Assembly (NCBI GenBank): GCA_902591485.1
Contig: CACJAV010000003.1
Span: 56,406-120,405 of the forward strand
DNA length: 64,000 bases
From: an uncultured Alphaproteobacteria bacterium
GTDB lineage: Bacteria; Pseudomonadota; Alphaproteobacteria; HIMB59; GCA-002718135
Direction of reading: 5' to 3'
Each line of letters opens with the position of its first letter. The first letter of the stretch is position 1. Below are positions 29,179 to 39,290 of this stretch, in pieces. Below the pieces are notes generated by a model. It saw nothing but the letters and a program-made list of their open reading frames with translations, was not told the origin of the DNA and did not search any database. The position numbers were made by a program, and so were the translations under genes.

Positions 29179-29336
29179 TGAAATTTATTGTATTAATTAT
29201 AGCTATCTCGTTTATTTTTTTATTTTTTAAAATACTTTCTGATAGAGCCACTCGTTCGAATATTAAAAAAAATAATGAAACAACAATAGATTTAGAAAAA
29301 GATCCAAAAACAAAAGAATATAAACCTAAGGAATAA
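29178..29336 (+). CDS. Small single-TM protein (52 aa)
   Basis: MKFIVLIIAISFIFLFFKILSDRATRSNIKKNNETTIDLEKDPKTKEYKPKE; fills the gap exactly between the S49 peptidase stop and the glyRS ATG; not in supplied ORF track. Confidence 0.6.
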   Translation: MKFIVLIIAISFIFLFFKILSDRATRSNIKKNNETTIDLEKDPKTKEYKPKE

Positions 29337-30695
29337 ATGACAGCAAGTTCAATGGAAGAATTAGTCTCTTTATGCAAAAGAAGAGGCTTTATTTTTCAAT
29401 CAAATGATATCTATGGAGGTATTAAAGGACTTTATGATTATGGACCTATGGGAGTTGAATTAAAAAATAATATCAAGCAGTCTTGGTGGAAGTCCATGGT
29501 TTATGAAAGAGATGATATTGAGGGTTTAGATGCCTCTATTTTAAGTGATCCAGTAGTTTTGCAGCAATCTGGACATGAGGATACTTTCACTGACCCTTTA
29601 GTTGATTGTAAAAATTGTAAATCAAGATGGAGAGCAGATCAACTCAATAATAATAAGTGTCCTGAGTGCAAATCAGATAATCTGACAGATCCAAGACCAT
29701 TTAATTTAATGTTTAAAACAGCAATTGGACCTGTTGATGATGGTTCTTCATATGCTTATTTAAGACCAGAGACATGCCAGCAAATATTTACTAATTTTAA
29801 AAATATTATTGACTCAACAAGTAGAGTTGTCCCTTTTGGAATAGCTCAAATTGGAAAAGCTTTTAGAAATGAAATTACTCCAAGAAACTTTATTTTTAGA
29901 GTGAGAGAATTTGAGCAAATGGAGTTAGAGTTTTTTGTTAAACCAGGATCAGATGAAGAATGGCATAAATACTGGGTAGAGAAAAGAATTAAATGGTGGG
30001 AGTCACAAGGAGTTAATAAAAAAAACTTACATACTGTTGATGTAGATAAAAAAGATCTCTCTCATTATTCAAAAGCTACTGTAGATATTATGTATGATTT
30101 TCCACATGGGAAAGAAGAACTTGAGGGTATAGCTAATAGAACTGATTTTGATTTGGGGTCTCATACAAAGAATCAAAAAGATTTTGATATTACTGCTAAT
30201 GTAAAAAAAAATGAGCACTCAACCACAAAATTAGGAGTACAAAATTTAGAAGAAAAAACTTCATATATTCCATTCGTAATTGAGCCTTCTGCTGGAGTTG
30301 ATAGAGGTGTATTGGCTATCCTGAATGAAGCTTTTAATAATGAAAAAATTGCAAATGGTAATTCTAGAATAGTGTTAAAATTAAAACCTCATCTATCTCC
30401 GATTAAAGCAGCAGTAATTCCTCTTAAAAAAAATAATGATCAAATAGTTGAAAAAGCTAAAACCATTAAGAATCAATTGCAAAATCTTGGGTTGGGAAGA
30501 GTAATGCTGGAGAATTCTGGAAATATTGGTAAAAATTATAGACGCCATGATGAAATTGGAACACCAATTTGCATTACTGTAGATTTTGAAACTTTAGAAG
30601 ATGACTCTGTGACTATCAGAGATCGTGACTCCATGAAACAAGAAAGAGTTTTAGTTAGAGATCTTAATCAGTTTTATCAAAAATATTTTCATTAA
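29337..30695 (+). CDS. glyS: Glycyl-tRNA synthetase, alpha2 (single-chain) type
   Basis: [82 protein letters not shown]. Confidence 0.9.
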   Translation: MTASSMEELVSLCKRRGFIFQSNDIYGGIKGLYDYGPMGVELKNNIKQSWWKSMVYERDDIEGLDASILSDPVVLQQSGHEDTFTDPLVDCKNCKSRWRADQLNNNKCPECKSDNLTDPRPFNLMFKTAIGPVDDGSSYAYLRPETCQQIFTNFKNIIDSTSRVVPFGIAQIGKAFRNEITPRNFIFRVREFEQMELEFFVKPGSDEEWHKYWVEKRIKWWESQGVNKKNLHTVDVDKKDLSHYSKATVDIMYDFPHGKEELEGIANRTDFDLGSHTKNQKDFDITANVKKNEHSTTKLGVQNLEEKTSYIPFVIEPSAGVDRGVLAILNEAFNNEKIANGNSRIVLKLKPHLSPIKAAVIPLKKNNDQIVEKAKTIKNQLQNLGLGRVMLENSGNIGKNYRRHDEIGTPICITVDFETLEDDSVTIRDRDSMKQERVLVRDLNQFYQKYFH

Positions 30696-30711
30696 ATAAA
30701 ATTGTAATTAT

Positions 30712-31851
30712 ATGAAATTTATAAATGACATAATAGCAACAAGACTGTTGTTTTTTATCATGGCCTTTTATGTGGGTCTATGGACAATAAGGATACCTAC
30801 TATTAAAGATCAAATAAACACTGATTATTTTGGTATTGGTTTAATAATGGCAACATTTGCAATTGGATCAATAATTGCAATGGTATTTTCAAATAAAATA
30901 ATAAAATTAACTTCCTGCAAAACAGTACTTTTATACACAAGTATTTTACAGGCTTTACTATGGTTACCAGCTCCATTTGTCCCCTCTGCAAATATTTTCA
31001 TGATTTTATCTTTTATATTTGGTTTGAGTTATGGAAGTTTTGAAATTAGTTGCAATTTATACGCGTCCAATCTTGAAAAAAGAGAAAAAAAATCAATGAT
31101 GTCTGGTTTCCATGCTTTTTGGAGTTTAGGAGTCCTATTTGGATCTGTTGCTACTAGTTTATTTTTAGAATGGGATATAAATCTTTTAAATAATGTAATA
31201 ATCTACGTAATAATATTATTGCCCTTAAATATTTTAATAATTTTAAAATTAGAAAGCGATCAAATAGAAGATAAAAATAATAAAACAAATATTTTTTTTA
31301 TATGGCCATTAATAATTTATGTTTTAGCAATATTAGCTATGGTTGCTGCTCTTACCGAAGGGAGCGTCGATGCTTGGGGTGCGCTTTATATGAGAGATTT
31401 TATAAAAGTTGAAGGATTTTTAATTGGATTGGCTACAATTAGTTTTAATATTTTCATGGTTATTGGAAGGTTAAGTGGCGATTGGTTTAGAGATAAAATT
31501 GGAGTTTACAATCTATTGACAATACTTTTTTTATTATCAATCTTGAGTCTCTATGTATTATTTTCCTATGATAATATTTTTTCAGCTTTATTTGGTTTTG
31601 CTTTATTAGGTATTGGCACTTCTGCAATTGTACCTATAGCATACAGTTTAGCTGGAAAAATCCAAGGTATAGATGGTGGCGCAGCAATAGCAATAGTTTC
31701 TATTGCTGTATATGGTACATTTATGGCGGCCCCTGCAACACTTGGCGTAATTGCTAATAATTATGGAGTTAATTCAATATTTTTTCCAATATTAATAATT
31801 TTTCTATTTACTATGCCAATTTTATTTGCCTCAAAAAGAAATTTTAAATAA
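30712..31851 (+). CDS. MFS transporter
   Basis: About 12 hydrophobic segments; GFHAFWSLGVLFGS and fucose/FKBP12-like MFS sequence features. Confidence 0.8.
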   Translation: MKFINDIIATRLLFFIMAFYVGLWTIRIPTIKDQINTDYFGIGLIMATFAIGSIIAMVFSNKIIKLTSCKTVLLYTSILQALLWLPAPFVPSANIFMILSFIFGLSYGSFEISCNLYASNLEKREKKSMMSGFHAFWSLGVLFGSVATSLFLEWDINLLNNVIIYVIILLPLNILIILKLESDQIEDKNNKTNIFFIWPLIIYVLAILAMVAALTEGSVDAWGALYMRDFIKVEGFLIGLATISFNIFMVIGRLSGDWFRDKIGVYNLLTILFLLSILSLYVLFSYDNIFSALFGFALLGIGTSAIVPIAYSLAGKIQGIDGGAAIAIVSIAVYGTFMAAPATLGVIANNYGVNSIFFPILIIFLFTMPILFASKRNFK

Positions 31852-32677
31852 CAAAATCCAGAATTAAGCCATCATCAGACTCTATAGAATTTTTTGAATT
31901 GATTTTATTCTCAGCAAACTCAATTTTTATCATCGCCAACATATAATTGTTTTTTATGTTTAAAATTTTTCCTACATCTATTCCATTTTCTTTGATATTT
32001 TGTTTATTTTGAGGACTTCCAGACTTTATATTTAAAGTATAGACCTTCTTTTTAAGTAATGCTCTATATTTCATTCTAGCTGTTATTTCTTGTCCAACAT
32101 AACAGCCTTTGTCCCATGATATTGAATTTAGATTTTCAAAATTATTCTCTAAAAGCAAAGATTTGTTTTCTTCAAGATCATAGTGAGAAAAAGGAACTAA
32201 ATTTTTAATCAATATTTCATGATATTTATCTTCATTTATCTCAGCAAAACTATCCAAGATTTGTGGATTTGCAGACTTATGAATAAATTTGTGACCAATA
32301 TTTTCTTTTCTTGGATCAGTACAAATAATTATTGTATCTTCATCTTTTTTTATATCATTAAAGAGTATGAATGAGTGTATTTGGTCAATTTTATTAATTA
32401 TTATTTTAGATCTAAGTTTATAAATTTTTAACTTCTTTATTAAATTTTCATAAAACAAGCTATGAGTTTCAAGAATATATTTGCTATCTATTTTGAATAT
32501 AAAAAAATCAGATAAAAATTTTCCCTGTGGTGTAAGTAGGCAAGAGTATATTACTTTATCTTTTTTGCATAAGTTTATGTCATTTGTAATTAAATTTTGA
32601 AGAAATTCTGCACTATCTTCACCTTCTACAGATATAAATTTAGAATTACTGTTTTTATAAAAGTATGGCACACTCAT
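31844..32677 (-). CDS. ygfZ: YgfZ/GcvT folate-binding protein
   Basis: SWDKGCYVGQEITARMKYR (K-G-C-Y-x-G-Q-E signature). Confidence 0.88.
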   Translation of the reverse strand: MSVPYFYKNSNSKFISVEGEDSAEFLQNLITNDINLCKKDKVIYSCLLTPQGKFLSDFFIFKIDSKYILETHSLFYENLIKKLKIYKLRSKIIINKIDQIHSFILFNDIKKDEDTIIICTDPRKENIGHKFIHKSANPQILDSFAEINEDKYHEILIKNLVPFSHYDLEENKSLLLENNFENLNSISWDKGCYVGQEITARMKYRALLKKKVYTLNIKSGSPQNKQNIKENGIDVGKILNIKNNYMLAMIKIEFAENKINSKNSIESDDGLILDFVI

Positions 32678-32722
32678 ATTATAAGATATATATGCTAAAT
32701 ATAAAAATGTAATGCGATTCCT

Positions 32723-33637
32723 GTGAAAATTTTAATTATTTGCTCAAACTTAATAGGCGATACCATTCTTTCAACTGGAGCTATAAAGTATTTTATTGAT
32801 CAGTATAAAGAAGCAAATATTTCTCTAGTAATTGGTCCCTCAGCAGCACCCTTATTTAAGAATTATCAAAACATTGATAAAGTTATCATATTTAAAAAAA
32901 GAAAATTTAATCTTCATTGGGTCGATATTTTTAAAAGTACGTATAAGACAAAATGGGACATTGTAATTGATTTTAGATCATCAGTACTTTCATATTTTCT
33001 AAAAAATAAAAAAAAATATATTTTTAAAAAACAAAAGGGATTGCATCATATTGAGCAATTAAATTTAAGTTTTGGTTTTTTGTGTTCAAAATTATTTGTT
33101 CCAATAAGTTTAGATGAAGAAAATAAAGTTGAAAAAAAACTAGAACATACATTTAAGCATATTGTTGTTTTTCCAGGAGGTAATTGGCAACCAAAATTAT
33201 GGCCAGTTGAAAACTATAATATTGTTATGAAATTTTTATTAAAAAAATATGATAATATTAAATTCATATTAGTTGGCTCTGCAAAGGAAAAAGATAAATT
33301 TTATAATAATTTGTTAGCAGGTATAGATAAAAATTTTATAATTGACCTTTTTGGATGTAGTTTAACTTTAACATCTGCCTTTATGAAAAAAAGTGATTTG
33401 TTTATTGGTAACGACTCAGGATTAATGCATTTAGCTGTATCAAATCAATTGAGAGTAATATCTTTATTTGGGCCAACAGATAATAAGGTGTATGGACCTT
33501 ATGGTGATAAAAATATCGTGATCAGAACTAAAGAACCTGTTGATTATTTTAAATCAATAAATATTGATAAAAATAAATCTTATATGAATTCAATTAAAAC
33601 AAATACTGTAATTGCTAGCGTAGAAAAATTTTTGTAA
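32723..33637 (+). CDS. Glycosyltransferase family 9 (heptosyltransferase-like)
   Basis: ILIICSNLIGDTILSTGAIKYF; FPGGNWQPKLWPVENY; GNDSGLMHLAVSNQLRVISLFGPTD. Confidence 0.85.
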   Translation: MKILIICSNLIGDTILSTGAIKYFIDQYKEANISLVIGPSAAPLFKNYQNIDKVIIFKKRKFNLHWVDIFKSTYKTKWDIVIDFRSSVLSYFLKNKKKYIFKKQKGLHHIEQLNLSFGFLCSKLFVPISLDEENKVEKKLEHTFKHIVVFPGGNWQPKLWPVENYNIVMKFLLKKYDNIKFILVGSAKEKDKFYNNLLAGIDKNFIIDLFGCSLTLTSAFMKKSDLFIGNDSGLMHLAVSNQLRVISLFGPTDNKVYGPYGDKNIVIRTKEPVDYFKSINIDKNKSYMNSIKTNTVIASVEKFL

Positions 33638-34683
33638 TGAAAAATTCAATTAAAATTATTCAGCCTGATGACTGGCATGTTCATTTTCGAGAAGGTGAAA
33701 TGCTAAATGTTGTCACAAAATATTCATCAAGAGTAAATAGAAGATGCATAGCAATGCCAAATACTTCAACGCCTATAACTAACTCTATTGAAGCTATAAA
33801 TTATAAAAACTTAATACAAAAGAATTCTGGTAAAAATAATTTTGAAGCTCTTATTCCCTGTTATTTGACTGATAATTTAGATATTGATGATTTTGAATAT
33901 GCACTTCACAATAATATTTTTATTGGTGGAAAATTATATCCCAATAATGCTACAACAAATTCGCAATATGGAGTAAATGATATAAAAAAAATATATAATA
34001 TCTTTGAAATTTTAGAAAAGCAAAATAAAACTTTACTTATACATGGTGAGTTAAATAGAAGTGATATAGATATTTTTGATAGAGAAAAATATTTTATTGA
34101 TGAAGAATTGTATCAAATAAGAAAATCATTTAAAGATCTAAAAATAGTTTTAGAACATGTGTCTAGTGATTATGGAGTTGATTTTGTTAAAACAAATATC
34201 AATATCGCTGGCACAATAACTCCTCATCACATGTTGCTTACTAAAGAAGATGTGTTTAAAGATGAAGAAATAAATCCCCATCATTATTGTATGCCTGTTG
34301 TAAAAAATGAAAAGGATCTCACATCATTAAGAAATGCAGCATGTTTCAATAATTCAAAATTTTTTTTGGGGACTGACTCAGCGCCTCATCATGTTGTTGA
34401 TAAAAAACAAAATGATTCTTTAAAAGCAGGTATTTTTTCTTCTTCTAATTCTATTGAATTATATGCTTCAATTTTTGAGGAGGAAAATGCATTAGAAAAC
34501 TTAGAAAAATTTTCTTCAATAAATGGTCCTAAATTTTATAATTTAGATGTTAATGATCAGTATTTAATTTTAGATAAAGAAGATAAAATTGTTCCAGAAT
34601 ACACAGAAGAAGGAAATATCAAAATTAAAAATTTTTATGCTAACAAAAAAATTCATTGGAAAGTAGCACAATTAGAAGTATAG
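33637..34683 (+). CDS. pyrC: Dihydroorotase
   Basis: IIQPDDWHVHFREGEML; GGKLYPNNATTNS; FLGTDSAPH. Confidence 0.92.
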   Translation: MKNSIKIIQPDDWHVHFREGEMLNVVTKYSSRVNRRCIAMPNTSTPITNSIEAINYKNLIQKNSGKNNFEALIPCYLTDNLDIDDFEYALHNNIFIGGKLYPNNATTNSQYGVNDIKKIYNIFEILEKQNKTLLIHGELNRSDIDIFDREKYFIDEELYQIRKSFKDLKIVLEHVSSDYGVDFVKTNINIAGTITPHHMLLTKEDVFKDEEINPHHYCMPVVKNEKDLTSLRNAACFNNSKFFLGTDSAPHHVVDKKQNDSLKAGIFSSSNSIELYASIFEEENALENLEKFSSINGPKFYNLDVNDQYLILDKEDKIVPEYTEEGNIKIKNFYANKKIHWKVAQLEV

Positions 34684-34690
34684 AAGCATT

Positions 34691-35044
34691 ATGAGTTTTG
34701 GAACAAGATTATACACTTGGCTTAATGGTAAATTTGTTGGCTCTGATGAATCTGGAAATAAATATTATGCAAATAGTTATAATCATGCAGATTTAAATGC
34801 AAAAAGATGGGTAATATTTAGTGGTGAAATAGAAGCATCAAAGATACCTCCACATTGGCATGCATGGCTTCACAAATCAATAGATGAACCGCCAATTAAC
34901 TATAAACATAAATATTCGTGGCAAAAAAATCATAAGGCGAATATGACAGGAACTAGAAATGCACACTTTCCACCGTCTAATCCTCTATCTAAAAATTATA
35001 ATCCAGACCAGATAAAGGTTGATTATGAATCCTGGTCTCCTTAA
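34691..35044 (+). CDS. NDUFA12-family NADH:ubiquinone oxidoreductase accessory subunit
   Basis: GNKYYANS...KRWVIFSGEIEASKIPPHWHAWLHKSIDEPP. Confidence 0.88.
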   Translation: MSFGTRLYTWLNGKFVGSDESGNKYYANSYNHADLNAKRWVIFSGEIEASKIPPHWHAWLHKSIDEPPINYKHKYSWQKNHKANMTGTRNAHFPPSNPLSKNYNPDQIKVDYESWSP

Positions 35045-35402
35045 AATATTTTTTCTAATAATTTTTTTTTCTAGTCCATTACTTTCAGAACCTTTGCAGA
35101 TGAAATATGCTAAATTTAGGTTATTAGATAAAATATCAAATAAGCTCATTGATAAAACTATTTCTGTTGAAGATTTGGATGAAATAGAAACATTAAGTAT
35201 CAGAGTTTATGCTTGTTTTTCTGAGCCTCCAACTGAAATTTCTGAAGACTATGTCTTAGTTGAAATTATTGATAATTTCCAGGATTTACAAAAAAATGTT
35301 TATAGAGGATGGATGATATCTTCCTCTCCTGAAGTCACTGCACTTGAGCATCCAATTTATGATTTATGGTTGTTAGGTTGTATTAATGATAAAACCTCAT
35401 GA
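35025..35402 (+). CDS. DUF2155 domain-containing secreted protein
   Basis: Signal-like N-terminus; YAKFRLLDKISNKLIDKTISVEDL...VYACFSEPPTE; ATG at 35025 preferred to TTG at 35019. Confidence 0.75.
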   Translation: MNPGLLKIFFLIIFFSSPLLSEPLQMKYAKFRLLDKISNKLIDKTISVEDLDEIETLSIRVYACFSEPPTEISEDYVLVEIIDNFQDLQKNVYRGWMISSSPEVTALEHPIYDLWLLGCINDKTS

Positions 35403-36010
35403 AAATCCTCAACAAAAATAAAATTTCTTTTTTCTTTAATGCTTTTCTTGAGTCTTGTTAAGTAATCAATGTTATTAATTTCAAATGCGCCAAATTGCAC
35501 AAGGTGCTTATTAAAGAACTGAGAGTCCAGAACTGAAAATAAATTTTTTTTAAGAATAGCTATTAAATATAGTAAGCAAAATTTACTCGTATTAGAAACC
35601 TTGCTAAACATACTTTCTCCAAAAAAACATCCACCAATATGAACACCATATAATCCTCCGATTAATTTATCATCATCATAGCATTCGATGCTATGACACA
35701 TTTTATGATTATATAAATTAATGTATGAATTTAAAATCATATCATTAATCCAAGTGCCATTATCTCTTCTATTTGTTAATTGGCATTGAGAAATTACATT
35801 TTCAAAATTATTATTTGCAAGAAAAGTAAATCTATTATTTTTAAATAATTTATATAATTTTCTTGGAACATGAAAATTGTTTATAGGAATTAAAAATCGT
35901 TTTTTAGGTTGATACAGATTAACTGTTTCATCAGTAGATCTTTCTGCCATTGGAAAGAAACCTTTTTTATAAAAATTTATTAAATCTTTGGTTGGAATTA
36001 TATTATTCAA
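35357..36010 (-). CDS. aat: Leucyl/phenylalanyl-tRNA--protein transferase
   Basis: YKKGFFPMAE; GLYGVHIGGCFFGESMFSKVSNTSK; FLDSQFFNKHLVQFGA-type motif. Confidence 0.9.
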   Translation of the reverse strand: MNNIIPTKDLINFYKKGFFPMAERSTDETVNLYQPKKRFLIPINNFHVPRKLYKLFKNNRFTFLANNNFENVISQCQLTNRRDNGTWINDMILNSYINLYNHKMCHSIECYDDDKLIGGLYGVHIGGCFFGESMFSKVSNTSKFCLLYLIAILKKNLFSVLDSQFFNKHLVQFGAFEINNIDYLTRLKKSIKEKRNFIFVEDFHEVLSLIQPNNHKS

Positions 36011-37335
36011 TTGAAAGTTGACATAAAGTTTATGTCATATTTTCCAGATTGAAACTCTTCACTCATTATAATTCTTTGATGAAGTTGGATATTTGTATTA
36101 ATTCCCATTATGACATATTCCTCTAAAGCTCTATTCATTCTTGCGATGCATTCTTTTCGGTTATCAGCATAAGTAATAAGTTTTCCAATCATACTATCAT
36201 AATGAGGGGGGACAGAATATCCTTGATAAACAGCTGAGTCTACTCTAACACCAAGACCACCTGGTTGGTGGTATTGAGTAATCTTACCTGGAGAAGGAAT
36301 AAAACTTTCAGGGTGTTCTGCATTAATCCTACATTCAATAGCATGCCCTTTCATTTCAATATCGTTTTGAGTAATTGTAAGCTTTTCTCCTGATGCAGCT
36401 AATATTTGTTGTTTTACTAAATCAATCCCAGTTACCATCTCTGTTACTGGATGTTCTACTTGTAATCTCGTATTCATTTCCATGAAATAAAAATTCTCAT
36501 TTTCATATAAAAATTCTAGCGTTCCAACTCCTTCGTAACCAATAGCAGATACTGCTTTTTTACACAGCTCACTAATTTCCCTCCTTTTTTCATCAGATAG
36601 AAGTTCACTTGGGCTCTCCTCTATTAGTTTTTGGTGTTTTCTTTGAATTGAACAATCACGCTCACCTAAAGTAACTACATTCCCATGTGCGTCTGCAAGA
36701 ATTTGAATTTCAATGTGTTTTGGTGTTGTTAAAAATTTTTCTAAGTAAACTTTGTCATCATTAAAAGATTTTTTTGCTTCAGCTTTTGCAGAATTTATTG
36801 CGTTTTCAATTTCATCATGTTTAGTTACTACTCGCATACCTTTACCACCACCACCGCTAGCAGCTTTGACAATTATCGGCAGACTAACATTTTTAATAAA
36901 TTGTTGAATTTTTTTATTATCAGATATGTCGTTTAGTCCCGGCACTGTTGGAACATTGTTGTCATCCATTATTTTTTTAGCGTCAATTTTATTACCCATA
37001 ATTTTAATATGACTGGAGTGTGGACCAATAAACTTAATATTATGTTCTTCAATAATTTCTGCAAACCTCTGATTTTCACTTAAAAATCCATATCCAGGAT
37101 GAATTCCATCAGCATTAGTAAGAGTCGCTGCTGTAATTATTGCAGGAATATTTAAATAACTTGATTGAGCGGATGCCGGTCCAACACATATGCTCTCATC
37201 TGCCATTCTTACGTGCATCGCACCTTCATCAGCTTCAGAATGTATAGCAACAGTTTTAATTCCTAGCTCTCTACAAGCTCTTAATACTCTTAATGCAATT
37301 TCGCCTCTGTTGGCGATTAAAATTTTTTTGATCAT
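36007..37335 (-). CDS. accC: Acetyl-CoA carboxylase biotin carboxylase subunit
   Basis: KILIANRGEIALRVLRACRELGI; KAASGGGGKGMRVV; FMEMNTRLQVEHPVTE. Confidence 0.95.
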   Translation of the reverse strand: MIKKILIANRGEIALRVLRACRELGIKTVAIHSEADEGAMHVRMADESICVGPASAQSSYLNIPAIITAATLTNADGIHPGYGFLSENQRFAEIIEEHNIKFIGPHSSHIKIMGNKIDAKKIMDDNNVPTVPGLNDISDNKKIQQFIKNVSLPIIVKAASGGGGKGMRVVTKHDEIENAINSAKAEAKKSFNDDKVYLEKFLTTPKHIEIQILADAHGNVVTLGERDCSIQRKHQKLIEESPSELLSDEKRREISELCKKAVSAIGYEGVGTLEFLYENENFYFMEMNTRLQVEHPVTEMVTGIDLVKQQILAASGEKLTITQNDIEMKGHAIECRINAEHPESFIPSPGKITQYHQPGGLGVRVDSAVYQGYSVPPHYDSMIGKLITYADNRKECIARMNRALEEYVIMGINTNIQLHQRIIMSEEFQSGKYDINFMSTFN

Positions 37336-37784
37336 TACTCAAAAATAATTAAGTGATCTCCGAATTCTACGGGCTGACTATTTAAAGCAACTATTTTTTT
37401 TATAACTCCAGATTTAGGAGCTTTTATTTCATTAAATGTTTTCATTGCTTCAATAAGTAAAAGTATGTCACCTGCTTTAACATGCTGGCCTATTTTAACA
37501 TAGGGTGGAGAATTGGGGTCAGCAGATAGATAAGCAACTCCAACCATTGGTGATTTCACTATATTTTCTTCATTAATAGTTTCAATTTCAACCTTTTCCT
37601 CAGAACTTTTTTTAACTGATTGTGTTTTAATTGCCTGAACACCAATCGATTTATCTAATTGTTCAGATGAAATTTCAATTTCATATTCTCCTTTTTTTAT
37701 CCTAAATTTTGATACATTTTCAATCTTTGTTTCATTAAGAAGTAATTTTATATTTTCGATATCTGTTTTGTCTATTTTGTTCAT
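37335..37784 (-). CDS. accB: Acetyl-CoA carboxylase biotin carboxyl carrier protein
   Basis: LLLIEAMKTFNEIKAPKSG biotinylation motif (EAMK). Confidence 0.95.
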   Translation of the reverse strand: MNKIDKTDIENIKLLLNETKIENVSKFRIKKGEYEIEISSEQLDKSIGVQAIKTQSVKKSSEEKVEIETINEENIVKSPMVGVAYLSADPNSPPYVKIGQHVKAGDILLLIEAMKTFNEIKAPKSGVIKKIVALNSQPVEFGDHLIIFE

Positions 37785-38227
37785 TATTGATCTTTATAAA
37801 TTAATTTCTTCATTGCTTCAATTGCTAGTAAGTAGCCATTTTCACCAAATCCACAAATGACACCATTTACAGACTCGGAAGTAATACTTTTTCTTCTATA
37901 ATCTTCCCTCGCATAAATGTTTGAAATATGAACTTCTATTTTTGGTTTAGTAGTAGCTCTTAGAGCATCTAGCAAGGCTATTGATGTGTGGGTGTAAGCA
38001 GCTGGATTAATTATGATACCTTCATAATCATTTTGAACTGAATGAATTTTTTCTAGTAACTCCCCCTCATGGTTACTTTGGTAAAATTCCATTTCCATTT
38101 TATTTTTAGCACATTTTTTTTCACAAATAGATTTTATTCTTTCTAATGAAGTGTCTCCATAAAAATTTTTTTCTCTATTCCCAAGAAGATTAAGATTAGG
38201 TCCATTTATAATTAAAATTTTTTTCAT
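37784..38227 (-). CDS. aroQ: Type II 3-dehydroquinate dehydratase
   Basis: INGPNLNLLGNREKNFYG; IINPAAYTHTSIALLDAL; VHISNIYAREDYR. Confidence 0.95.
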   Translation of the reverse strand: MKKILIINGPNLNLLGNREKNFYGDTSLERIKSICEKKCAKNKMEMEFYQSNHEGELLEKIHSVQNDYEGIIINPAAYTHTSIALLDALRATTKPKIEVHISNIYAREDYRRKSITSESVNGVICGFGENGYLLAIEAMKKLIYKDQ

Positions 38228-38231
38228 GTTA

Positions 38232-39290
38232 TTATATAAAATGTTTACTTAATGTAAGTTTTTGATTCTGGTAATTAGAATTTAATTTTTTTCCATATAA
38301 CATAGATGATGATTTATTCAATTTTTCATATTGAATTCTTGCTATAGTTTGCCCATCTTCAATAATAAAGTTTACTTCATAAGTTTTTACTTCTAAAACG
38401 GCAAATGCGCCATCAGAATAGCCAAATCCGGGATCAAAAAATCCAGCATAATGAACTCTAAAATCTCCAATACCTGTATCATAGGGGACCATTTCACCTG
38501 CTAAATTTGGAGGTATAGAAATTCTCTCCTTAGATTTCAAAATATAAAAACTGTTTTTTTCAATTACTAATGTGTTGTTTAGAGGCTTAATTGGCTCCCA
38601 ATAATTTTTTTTAGAATGAAATTTATTTTTTGAAAAGTCTAATATGGGAGCATTAGTTTTTGACTTATAAGCACAAATAGATTTATTATCCGATAAATCA
38701 ATTGTTAATTTAAGACCGTTTTCAAAAATTGTGCCTCTTTTTGAAAAACATAATTTTTTTTTATGATTTATTTTTTTTAATTGATCATCATTTAAATAAA
38801 TATTTTCTTTATATGCTAATCTCATTTGATTAAGGCTATCACCCTCATAAAATTTAATATTAAATGATTTGCATGTTACTTCTATAAAAATTTCCCCTTT
38901 ATATCTGAGTGGTATCTTCTCATATTCATTGGAATTGTCCAAAATAGTTCTACAAAATATATCTAGTCTTCCAGTGCTACTTTTTGGATTACACTTACCA
39001 ATTATTTGCGATTTAAAATTCAATTTTTCATTTAATCTTACAAGATATGTATGATTTTTTTTAAAAACTAACCCATTTTTTAAATTGTATTTTTTAATTG
39101 ATAGTTTTTTTAATTTATTGCGTATTTTTCCTTTAGGACTTAAAAAACTAAACTTTAATTCATAACATTCATTACTTAGCGTAAGATCCATACTTGATGG
39201 TTGAATTCTACTCTGGTTATAATTTACAGATATTATTTCTTTATTTTTAATTAGTTTTTTGTAATCATCAAAATTTAAGGCTCCGTTCAT
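38232..39290 (-). CDS. dcd: 2'-deoxycytidine 5'-triphosphate deaminase (long alphaproteobacterial type)
   Basis: QPSSMDLTLSNECYEL; GKCNPKSSTGRLDIFCRTI; PYDTGIGDFRVHYAGFFDPGFGYSDGAFAVLEV. Confidence 0.8.
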   Translation of the reverse strand: MNGALNFDDYKKLIKNKEIISVNYNQSRIQPSSMDLTLSNECYELKFSFLSPKGKIRNKLKKLSIKKYNLKNGLVFKKNHTYLVRLNEKLNFKSQIIGKCNPKSSTGRLDIFCRTILDNSNEYEKIPLRYKGEIFIEVTCKSFNIKFYEGDSLNQMRLAYKENIYLNDDQLKKINHKKKLCFSKRGTIFENGLKLTIDLSDNKSICAYKSKTNAPILDFSKNKFHSKKNYWEPIKPLNNTLVIEKNSFYILKSKERISIPPNLAGEMVPYDTGIGDFRVHYAGFFDPGFGYSDGAFAVLEVKTYEVNFIIEDGQTIARIQYEKLNKSSSMLYGKKLNSNYQNQKLTLSKHFI

